Assembly (NCBI GenBank): GCA_022695795.1 | Contig: MU404101.1 | Coordinates: 190,562-254,561 of the forward strand | DNA: 64,000 bases | Source: Biscogniauxia marginata | Taxonomy: Eukaryota > Ascomycota > Sordariomycetes > Xylariales > Xylariaceae | Reading direction: 5' to 3' | Notes under the pieces: generated by a model | Told to the model about the DNA's origin: nothing | Databases searched by the model: none | Seen by the model: the letters and a program-made list of their open reading frames with translations, nothing else | Program-made: the position numbers and the translations under genes | In this document: piece by piece, positions 55,547 to 64,000 of the stretch | How the letters are laid out: the number at the start of each line of letters is the position of its first letter | Position numbering within the stretch: position 1 is the first letter of the stretch

Positions 55547-57654
55547 ACTGTTTTAAGTCACCTGCTTCTCTGATGTTTGATTCCTTTAGTGGCCGTATTT
55601 CGTTCAAAGGGCGATGAAATCGTCGTTGCTGCTCGCGATGGCTGGTTGGTATAATGGCTGAAGGGAAATAAAATGAACGATCATGAAGACCTGGGCGAAT
55701 GACATCCGTAGATCGATAAACACCTGATGTACAATGCAAGGGACTGGTCTAGAGAAAGCCGACTACGTAGATCGGGGACTAGGTGCGCCGAAACGTAGGC
55801 TGTGTCAGAGGCAGTGTATGACAGGTTGGTTATGGCCTCATCCAATGAGAATATGAATCGAGCCCGGTGATCCAAATAGCCGGGGTCAGTGCGGCTACAA
55901 TGATGTGCTGGATTCTGCTCTGGCCTCTGGGTCTTTTCGTCCGAAGGTTACCTGACTGTAGGTGCTAGAAAGTTGGCTAGGCCTTGCTGGTGACTATTTA
56001 TTTATGCCAGTGATCACTTGAACAAGTAATGCGTAGATATCCGATCTGGACGCAGCAATCCGCTCTTCAGTGCGTTAATTTTGATGGAAACACGTCTCCC
56101 AAAAGACAATAACCGTCTAGACTGACGAACAGAAAAGTTGGGCCTTCAAATATCAACGGCGGTTGCTTGGCTTTGTAAAGGGCTTAGGTACTTATAAGCT
56201 CAGACGCCGGAGGGATAGTGGCCGATGAACTGGTCAACAACAGTTGGACATGGATGGATGATGTAACTGGAGCTTGGTAACTCCAAAGCAGTGGTTGATG
56301 ATATACCCCGTACAAGCGCAATTGGTCCAGGGGGGTTGTTGTGCTCGGACAAGGAAACGATACCGATCGATTATCGATGTAACCAAGGCGAACAAAAGAA
56401 GAATGACAAAGATGAAGAGGAGAGCGAAGGAAGCGCAGCTTCAGCGAGGAGTTAAATTTCGAGGCACAGCCGAAGAAGAAGGAGAAAGAAGAAGAAAGAA
56501 AGAAACAGCAGCGACAATGCCGACAGAATGGGAGGAAGGGAGAAACAAGAAGGAGAGGAGGCAAGGACGGACTAAGAAACACTTTCTCAACCTCCTGCGA
56601 GAAACTAATCCGTACTTACTGTACCTATTTAAAAGATGACACACCTCAACGTCTCCTTCCAAGGCCGGGTTGCATCGTAGATTTCTCCCAGCTCCTTGGC
56701 TGGCGCAGAGACCCCGATCCGGCCAACCCAGGGCGAGGATCTGTAAATCCTCCTCGACGTTCTTGTCTCGTGTAACTCCTGAAAGGAGCAGTGTAGAGTT
56801 AGGCAACTGACCTTTTCGGGCAGGTTTGGACAGAGCGGGCCAATCAGACAAAGACGATGATGTTGAAAGAAGGAAACGAAACAAGTTGGCGTTTGAGGTG
56901 CTGGTTGGACTGCCTTTGGCATGCGAGTTGATTGGCTATTGGCCGTAGCCCCCCGGTGTGCTGACCTCACTAGACCTCCCAGCTTAACCCACACAGCCCA
57001 CAATCGCACGTGCGAAGATGTAGTGTAGGCCACGGATAGTGCCACAAGGCGGGTAAAAATGGGGGTTACCACCAAACCGTACCTACCTACCTACCTACTA
57101 AGGTTCCATCAGCGCGGGGGTTACTACCTTCCAATATGTGGCTGTCATGTGGCTGCTGTGTGGCTCTTTTTCTTTCTAAAAACGAGGTGTCTTCAAAATT
57201 ACCTAAACTTTGCTAACCTATTCTTTCTTCATTAGTGAGTATGAATCATAATGATGGCCAAACTGCAGTGGGTTACGCTATTATGAAGACTTGCATATCG
57301 ATACTACCTAAACCGTTGTCTCTCCAATGTCTTTCCAACATGGCTTTATGTTGTTCATCCAATCGTATTGCTCGCTTTCTACATTTTATTTCTCGCAACT
57401 GAGTCATTGGCCGATGTAGCTTGTCCATCACCAAATTGAGCCATCGGCTATCTTGTTAGTTGTGTATGTGAAGTCGTCCAGAGGGGGGCCAGTTGGCGCA
57501 TGAAGAAAACCTACTAAATAGAGCTACTAGTTTAGAGTCGATGTGAGGCCAGATGGGAAATATATTGCACGGCGGCCACCAGTCTCTTAGCGAATCCTCA
57601 GTATTCTAGCACCTACTTCGCCCAAGATACGGATCACATCCAAATTCAAGGAAG
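55547..57654. promoter_or_regulatory. Divergent intergenic region, 2.1 kb
   Basis: This stretch lies between the GPI-protein and APH-kinase start codons. The plus strand is strongly purine-rich at 56390-56580, which opens long frames on both strands; these are low complexity and resemble no family. A run of CTAC tetranucleotides lies at 57081-57098. No gene is supported. Confidence 0.55.
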
Positions 57655-58892
57655 ATGGAACCGACTAATCGTCATGAGATGGTACCTACAGTTCTTAAGG
57701 ACTTGGAAGATACACCTTTTGCTGCCTCGTCTCTAGAAGTGCTTTCTGGAGGCACCGCCAACTTCATCTACCGCGCCACGCTCAAGACGCGTCTACATGA
57801 TGGAACGAAGGAGGTTCTTATAAAACATAGCGAGGATTATATTGCCAACCATCCCGCCTTCAAGTTGAGTTTATCTCGTTGTGTAAGGGTCCCCTAGATA
57901 AGCATCCACCGTCGTATGCTAACCACCAGAAGCGCATTGAAGAAGGGTGCCTCAAAGCACTATCGAAATTCACAGTCGTCGGCAGGGCAGAAATTGGTGA
58001 CATCTACTTCGTTGTGAAGACACCTAGACTATACCACTATGACGAGCGGAACAACACCCAAGTCCAGGACTACCTGCCAAATAGCAAAAATCTCAAGATG
58101 TACGCCTTGAAGACGTACTCGGGAAATACACCAGAAGCCCTGAGGGGACAGTGTTCCCAGCTAGGCAGGGCCCTCGGCACGTGGCTGCGGAACTTCCACA
58201 ACTGGGCGGCCACTCAGCCGGAGCTACGCGAGCAAGTCGCGGGGAACAAGGAGATGCAGCAGCTCAAGCACACAATCAACTTCACGTGGCTTCTCGACCG
58301 AGTGGAACAGTTCCCGTCGGTGCTGAGCGACGCGCGGAGCGTCTTCGAAGAGGTCAAGAATATGGCTGCTCTCGAGCTCGAGGACGAGAGCCGGCTCCAG
58401 GTCATACACGGAGACTTCTGGTCAGGGAAGTATGTTGTTTCGCCACAATTCCCACATTAAAATTAGATCGCAAAAGCTAATATCGACCCCCCCGCCCCCA
58501 GTGTTCTCCTCCCCGATTCTCCCATACGGGAAGGCACAGACGTTCCCATGTTCGTTATCGACTGGGAGATGGCGCAGGTAGGAGTACCCGGTCTCGACCT
58601 AGGGCAGATGATCGCTGAGCTGTACGAGCTGAAACTCTACAAGAATATCACGGCCGGGCTCTGGATGGTCCAGGGGTTTGTGGAAGGGTACGGGCCGAGC
58701 GAGGACCTGGCCTTCCGCACGGCAATTCAAATTGGCGCGCACCTCGTCTGCTTCGGGACGTCTGTCCAGGGCTGGGGGACGCCGGAACAAGTGGAGATGG
58801 TCGCTCGTACTGGAAAGGAGATCATTGTCCACGCGTGGCGGAAAGATCGCGAGTGGTTCGAAACTGGAGATCTCAAGTGCTTGTTCAGGTAA
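57655..58892 (+). CDS. APH-fold phosphotransferase (protein-kinase-like)
   Basis: Three exons (57655-57882, 57930-58429, 58502-58892) join in frame to 372 residues from MEPTNRHEMVPTVLK. Motifs of the aminoglycoside phosphotransferase/choline kinase fold are in order: a glycine-rich loop, LSGGTANFIYRAT; a conserved lysine in EVLIKHSEDYI; the catalytic loop VIHGDFWSGN with Asp238, completed across the second intron; and the metal-binding FVIDWEMAQVG with Asp263. The first intron is only 47 nt, with a TGCTAACC branch site and the donor GTAAGG. The family includes fungal small-molecule kinases of unknown substrate and methylthioribose- or hydroxylysine-kinase-like enzymes. No aminoglycoside target is implied. 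No signal peptide is seen. Confidence 0.88.
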
Positions 58893-59267
58893 ATTGAGAG
58901 AAAGTGAGGCAGCGCATCATTTTTGAGCCAAATAGACACAAGGTATCATGTGAAAGACACGTACCTATTTTCCAAAGCTCTTATATTAAGCGGTGCTAGA
59001 ATCAAACGTATAAAAGTTTATTCAGGGGGAGCGCAACCCATCGATTGTAGCGACACAGAATTTACCCACGTGATCCCTTTAAAAAAAAAACCATGAGTCA
59101 ACCACTTCAAGCAATGAAAAATGAACAAAATTCTCCAGTTATTATCATCCTATACATAAAGAAATCATCTAAACTTGTTTGAATTTAGTTGTCACATATA
59201 ATCACCAAGCAGGTAACAACGGAGATACCGGCCGACGGGTAGAAAAAGAATAATCATCAAGTTTGTG
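58893..59267. other. Short intergenic region
   Basis: This stretch of 375 bases between two plus-strand genes is AT-rich, with a poly-A run at about 59083. It should hold the CTU2 promoter. Confidence 0.65.
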
Positions 59268-59852
59268 ATGGTCGCAGCGGGGTCATCAACAACATCGCCT
59301 GCGCCGTCCGGGCTCTGCATCCGCTGCAAAGAGCAGCCCACAACCCTCGACCTACGAACCGAGGCAGTGTGCAAGTGAGTAGTGATTACCCACCTAGCAC
59401 TACAAATCAGACACTCTCTTCCCCTTTCGTCTCAACTAGGTATTCCAAAAAAAGAAGACCCGAGAAACACAATTTAAAATGATAAAATAATAATAATAAT
59501 AATCCCGATGTGCTAACGAAAACAGGACCTGCTTCGCCGCCTTCGTGACAAGCAAGGCCGTCAAGCGCCTCGAGGTCCTCCAGCGCGAGACGCGGGGCGG
59601 CGCCGCTGCCGCCGCCCCGGCCACACCCCAGCGGTACCTCGTCGCTCTATCGCGGGGTCCCTCGTCGACGGCCCTCCTGCACGTGCTATGCGAGAACGCG
59701 CGGCGGCTACAGAATCAGCGGGAACGGGGCGGCGGCAGGAGCGGGGTCAAGTTCGAGCTCGTCGTCGCGCACGTGGACACGTCGTGCGTGGACAACCCCA
59801 GCCCCAATCCCAGTCGCAGTCGCAGTCACAGTCGCGATCCCCTTGACCCCCC

Positions 59853-59908
<56 letters not shown>

Positions 59909-60978
59909 ACCCCCTCCCCCCATCCTACCGCGCGCTCTTCCCCCAAGTCCGCTCCTTCCACGTCGTGCCGCTGTGGACGGTCCTCTCCTCGGGCTCCGTG
60001 GACTGGACCTCGCTCCCCTCACCCGCACCCGCACCCGCACCCCCATCCCCACCCTCATCCTCACCCCGTCCCGCGCAGCAGCTAGCCGACATATTCGCGC
60101 TCCTGCCGTCGGCGTCCTCGCGCGCCGACGTGCGACATCTGCTAGTGCGGCACGCGCTCGGGCTCGCGGCCGCGGAGCACGGGTGCGACGCCCTGCTGCT
60201 GGGCCGCAGCGCGACGGCGCTGGCGGAGCTGGCGCTGTCCGAGACGGCCAAGGGGCGCGGGTCCGCGGTGCCGCGGGCGGTCGGCGACGGGGTGTTCCGG
60301 CTGCCGCGGAGGGTTTATGACTATGACTATGACTATGACTATGACGACCACGACCACGACAACGACGACGATGATGATGATGCTTCTGCGGCGGCGGCGG
60401 AACCAGAAAACTCGACGGGGGCGAGGACGACAATCCCCGTGTACAGCCCCCTGCGCGAGCTCTTCCGCAAGGAGCTCCTGACCTACCTCTCCGGCGCCGA
60501 GCTGCTCGCCACCTGTAGTTCGTTCCCCTCCGCGCCCGCGCCCGCGCCCCCGATCTTGACGAGCGTGGTCTCCCACAAGGACCTCAGCATCGACGACGTC
60601 GTGGCGCGGTACTTCGGCGAGGTCGAGGCCGCGTACCCGTCCGTGGTCGCCAACGTGGTTCGCACGGCGGGGAAGCTGGTGCGCCGCGACGACCAGCAGC
60701 AGCGATCTTCGGGGCCAGGAGGCGGTAGGGATGGTGGTGCCGACGACGAAGAGGACGAGAAGAAGGAAAACGAAGACGAGCTGTCGCGGTGCGGGCTCTG
60801 CGGCATGGGGCTCGACGCGGCGGGTGACGAGCGCTGGAGGGGGGAGATCGGCGAGGTCGTCGCGGACGGAAGCGGAAGCGGAAGCGGAAACGGAAACGGG
60901 ACGAAGGGGGGCAGCAGCAGCAGCAGGAGGGGTAGGAGGAAGTTGTGCTATGGGTGCGAGAGGTCCGTACGTGGGTAA
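59268..60978 (+). CDS. NCS2: Cytoplasmic tRNA 2-thiolation protein 2 (Ctu2/Ncs2)
   Basis: Two exons (59268-59374, 59526-60978) join in frame to 519 residues. The N-terminus carries the zinc motif LCIRCKEQPTTLDLRTEAVC completed as KTCFAAFVTSKAVKR across the 151-nt intron. A degenerate PP-loop is ALSRGPSSTALLHVL (about 70), and the core continues with ELVVAHVDTSC and IPVYSPLRELFRKELLTYL. The C-terminal zinc motif is RCGLCGMGL...KLCYGC. With Ctu1/Ncs6 it forms the thiolase that adds sulfur to wobble U34 of tRNA-Lys, -Glu and -Gln. The chain is interrupted by acidic simple-sequence insertions: (DA)n near residues 140-155, and DYDYDYDY followed by a D-run near 295-315. An additional 3' exon after the final CYGC cannot be excluded (a GTACGT lies at 60967). 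Confidence 0.88.
59854..59906 (+). repeat. (GACGCA)n in-frame microsatellite in CTU2
   Basis: About eight copies of GACGCA encode alternating Asp-Ala. The hexamer unit keeps the frame whatever the copy number. Confidence 0.9.
60316..60381 (+). repeat. (TATGAC)n and GAC-run in-frame repeat in CTU2
   Basis: Four to five copies of TATGAC are followed by GAC/CAC codons and an Asp run, encoding Asp/Tyr- and Asp/His-rich sequence. The repeat units preserve frame. Confidence 0.85.
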
Positions 60979-61527
60979 AGATCAGGGCATGTCAGCTTAG
61001 GCGGGAGCATATCGCATATCAATCCAGTGTCCTCGAATGATCTAAAGAAACATGTTTTTTTCTCGTCATATCTGATTTTAACCGTTCTTCTCTATCCCGC
61101 CGTCTCTCTTACGTTTAGCAGCACTGGCTGATGTGATGTGAGCACATGGTATAGATTAGTAGCTATGATGCCTTGCTGTCTTCGGCAATAGAAAAACCTG
61201 AGGTAAAAATGCCTAGATTCAATGTTCCGCCCCTCCTCAATACATAGTGACATAGATAGGTCTAAGCAAGGCCCTTTTTGATATCCGAATGACTGCTCCA
61301 AGGCTCATGTAGTACGTCTTTTTGTTTCCTCAGCATTCCCCCCTTAACGATACTTCAAAACCTGCCTGTTTTGTCTCCATATATGTACAAGTTCTACAAC
61401 TACCTAGTTAGCCTCCCACCCACGCCTTTATCCGAAAGTCCCCTCTCCTCCTTAGCCCCTTTTCACTACCACCCTTGCCCCCCTTTACCTTATCGGCATC
61501 AAATTCGTTTCCTTTCTTTTGCTTCCT
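60979..61527. other. Convergent intergenic region
   Basis: This stretch of 549 bases between the CTU2 and carrier stop codons is pyrimidine-rich toward the carrier. No gene is seen. Confidence 0.65.
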
Positions 61528-62998
61528 TTAAATATTATCCAGGGCCGAATCAGGCAGTATCCTCTTCTCAATCTTGCGTATCAGCTTGTTGGTCTGCTCT
61601 GCCAGACTGAGCGTTAAGATGGTGTGCGGCAGGATGCGGGCCAGGTGGGGAAGGAAGCCCTTATAGATGGCGAGGAAACCCTCGGTGCGTATCGTCTTGC
61701 CCAGGCAGTCGAAGACGCCCTTATATAGATTACCGTTCTGGTTGTAGAGGCGGGACATGATCGTGTCTGATTATTAATGTTTCGTCAGTCCCGCGGTCAG
61801 CTTACCATGCTTTATCATTTTTCGGGCCCGTTTTTTCTTTTATTGTATATATAGACAACACCCTCTTACCGTCCGGAAAACATGGATGCTCCAAACGAGG
61901 GGAGGAAAAAAAGAAAAGAAAAAAATCAAGACAGCGATGGAGGGGACAACGTACCAGGCGGATGCATAAAGCAGCAGACCACAAACCCCGAGATCGTACT
62001 ACTCGCCAAGTGCAGCGGCGCGCCCTCCTCCATGCCGAGGTGCCTGACAAGGCGCCTCTTGGCGAAGAAGTAGGTGGGCAGCTGCACGGAGCTACCGCAG
62101 CCGGTACGTATCATGGCGGCACCGGCACCGCGGTAGAGGCCGCCGAGGCCCCCGGCGCGGTAGATCTGGGCGAGACCGTCGAAGGCGTTGCGGTATCGGT
62201 GCTGGGTGCCGACGGGCAGGAAGGGGGAGAAGCTCTGGAGGCGGGTCTTGACGAGGAAGAAGGGGCTGCCGGCGGCGGCGCCGATGATGCCCGACGACGC
62301 GCCGCAGAACATGTTGATGCCGAGGTTCTGCGCCGCGCTGTCGTGCAGCAGCAGCGAGGCGAGGCCCTGCCGCATTGGGTCGTAGAACCCCAGCCGGCAC
62401 CCGTTCAGCAGCACCTGGTACACGTACGCGCACCCGATCCCCCGGTAGATGCCCCGGAACCCCTCATTCCGCACGATGACGCCGACGCCGTGGAAGGGCC
62501 CCCGGTAGTGGTGCGGCTGGCTACCCTTGGACTGGAGCTCGCCCTGGAGCTGCATTCTGAAGCGAGGCAAAACGGACCAAAAAAATGTTAGCGAGGGAGG
62601 GTTCTCTCGTTTTCCCGTCTTCCATTTCCGTATGTCTGTGTCCCTTTTCTCCCTCTTTTATTTATTTTGTTTTATTTTTACTTTATCACGAACACCGCTG
62701 TAGCTTTTGTAAGCGGTAAAGATATTCACCGCAGCCACTACTTCTACTATGTATACGTATACGTATATAATATATTGTGTAGGTGCGGTTGTATTTTGTG
62801 TCTCTTGAAGACGACTTGGAGAGGGGATATCGACAAGGCATACCGTATCTTGACCGTCTCGAACGGGTGCGTAGCCGTGACGGCACCGCAGGCGGCAATA
62901 CCGCCTGCTATGAAGGCCCTGTACGCTCCTGTCAGCCCGCCCGAGCTCTCGTAAATTTCGCCCGTCCTCGATGTGCCCTACCCAGCAGTAGTTGCCAT
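61528..62998 (-). CDS. OAC1: Mitochondrial carrier, oxaloacetate/sulfate carrier (Oac1) type; N-terminus unresolved
   Basis: Three well-supported exons end at 61528 (61528-61766, 61955-62556, and one whose lower edge is 62844). The carrier fold is clear: AFIAGGIAACGAVTATHPFE then TVKIR (first signature PxExVK), VGVIVRNEGFRGIYRGIG, INMFCGASSGIIGAAAGSPF then FLVKTRLQ (second), LYRGAGAAMIRTGCGSS, and HPPDTIMSRLYNQ (third, Asp for the usual acid). It is like yeast Oac1, which carries oxaloacetate and sulfate across the inner membrane. The problem is the start: the ATG at 62998 (gccATGG context) is followed in the same frame by TAG at 62980-62978. Reading through would give about 331 residues. A remote first exon (ATG at 63239, donor GTAACT, acceptor near 62967) would avoid the stop and give 323 residues. 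Confidence 0.8.
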
Positions 62999-63239
62999 GG
63001 CGTCGTTTTGAGCTTTCCACTCGGCTCACGAGAGCTAGTTGCTATGCAGCGTCGGCTATTCGGTCGTGAACGGGGCACAGAAAGGGAAAGCAGGTCGCTG
63101 CGGAGCGGCGGAGAGATGGGAAAGCTCTCAACGAGTCAGTCGGAAGGTTCGGTGCCTAGCGATCACGACATCGATCGATATTCTACGGCTAACAGATACT
63201 AAAATTAGGGCGAAGAGAGAGGGAAAGTTACGAGGCCAT
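62999..63239 (-). promoter_or_regulatory. Carrier-gene leader or first intron
   Basis: If the alternative start at 63239 is right, this is the first intron (donor GTAACT at 63226-63231). Otherwise it is promoter and 5'UTR. Composition does not decide. Confidence 0.35.
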
Positions 63240-64000
63240 GTTTAAATCCTGAATGTGTGGCAGACAAAGAAATGAGTCTGAGTATTACGGGTTCATTATA
63301 AAAGATGATGTGTGCGGCATGCTCAGGATGTTTCCTCGTTGGTGCTTCCGAAATCGCAAGTCGCAAAAAAAAAAGCACCGGACCCCAATAATTTCTTCTT
63401 TTTTTTTTGTCGGAGCTACGGCGAAACATCCCAGCCAAGTCTGTGCATCACCGACATAATACCTGTCCACGGGAAGCCGCAAGGGCTAAACTAAACCGAC
63501 TTGCATTCTTCAACTCTTGCCGGTCCATGGAATTTAAAGGGTGGACCTGTTAGGTAACTTCTACCCATTTGCTGATTGGGTGAGGTAGTAGTAGCTGAAT
63601 CTATTCTTTGCTGACTAGGTACCTACATATGCGGGGGATGGGGAGTCTAGGACAGTACTTATAAAGTCCCGTCTTAATGCCCGAGTTAATATGCTTTACT
63701 AGATATATTAATTTTTCGGGATTATTACGATAAATTTTTATTAAGAGGTGATTTATATTAACTAGCGACTATATAATATAATACGCGAAAAAGGATTTTA
63801 ATTTAATACTTAGTTATAAATAATATATTTTTTATAGCATTTTAAAGTCTTAATATCTTAAAACTTATATATTCATATGACGAGCATAAAAATGAAATAA
63901 AGCGTGTTGCTATACTGAATAAGTGTGAGGATGACTTAACCCCCTTCCCCCCCTTTGTCCCCTCTAGGCAATTAAGTGATTCATGTAGGGCCTACATATT
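63240..64000. other. Upstream intergenic region with AT-rich island
   Basis: This final 0.76 kb has no gene. A palindrome TAGGTACCTA lies at 63616-63625. From about 63690 to 63900 the sequence is strongly AT-rich and TpA-rich, similar to the islands at 22930-23200 and 45040-45330. Confidence 0.6.

Noticed and set aside
56274..57075. Plus- and minus-strand frames in the purine-rich intergenic block
   Set aside because: Charged or hydrophobic low-complexity sequence from strand asymmetry, with no homology pattern.
59707..60806. Minus-strand frames over CTU2
   Set aside because: Repeat-derived Val-Cys, Arg and Ser runs antisense to the acidic repeats.
62658..63029. 123-codon minus frame starting MSRVESSKRR at the carrier start
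   Set aside because: Out of phase with the carrier signature exon; it does not rebuild the first carrier repeat.
1..64000. tRNA, 5S rRNA, snoRNA, CRISPR and intact transposons
   Set aside because: I looked for B-box-like GGTTCGANTCC words, 5S motifs, C/D boxes, terminal repeats and transposase motifs and found none convincing; tRNAscan-SE, Infernal and RepeatMasker would settle this.

Overview
This is nuclear DNA from a filamentous ascomycete, most likely a Sordariomycete. The evidence is spliceosomal introns of about 50-360 nt with GTAAGT-like donors and CTAAC-type branch sites, gene families typical of Pezizomycotina (external alternative NADH dehydrogenase, Pex11-type and Pex26-like peroxins, a NACHT-ankyrin STAND protein, a secreted cyanovirin-N lectin), and no bacterial features. 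I saw no tRNA, rRNA, CRISPR array or intact transposon.

Layout. 1-14.3 kb: the 3' end of a USE1 SNARE gene; a BRCT-WGR protein; a conserved coiled-coil protein of unknown function; a single-pass membrane protein; and, after a 2.3 kb divergent intergenic region rich in inverted repeats, a GNAT acetyltransferase. 14.3-31.6 kb: an intronless orphan-like protein, the type II NADH dehydrogenase, the DRS2-type flippase and an epoxide hydrolase, separated by long gene-poor stretches. 32.7-45 kb is the densest part: a pinin-domain protein and RDS3/PHF5A in divergent orientation, a Pex26-like tail-anchored protein, a PARN-like DEDD exoribonuclease with a GC-AG intron, mitoribosomal protein mL46, and a GPHR-type membrane protein divergent from mL46. 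45-51 kb is accessory in character: an AT-rich island, a four-exon secreted cyanovirin-N-domain gene with very short exons, and a six-exon NLR-like NACHT-ankyrin gene. 52.6-63 kb: a Pex11-family gene, a Thr-rich, probably GPI-anchored surface protein, an APH-fold kinase, CTU2/NCS2 with large acidic simple-sequence insertions, and a mitochondrial carrier of the oxaloacetate carrier type whose reading frame carries an in-frame TAG near its start.

Exon structures were worked out by hand from splice consensus, reading frame and family resemblance. Every multi-exon model listed closes in frame with canonical GT-AG junctions, except one GC-AG junction; the N-terminus of the carrier gene remains unresolved. 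Most genes are unrelated housekeeping functions. Pairs that may share control are the divergent splicing-factor pair (pinin/RDS3) and the divergent mL46/GPHR pair. The possible immunity-related neighbours are the NLR and the CVNH lectin.
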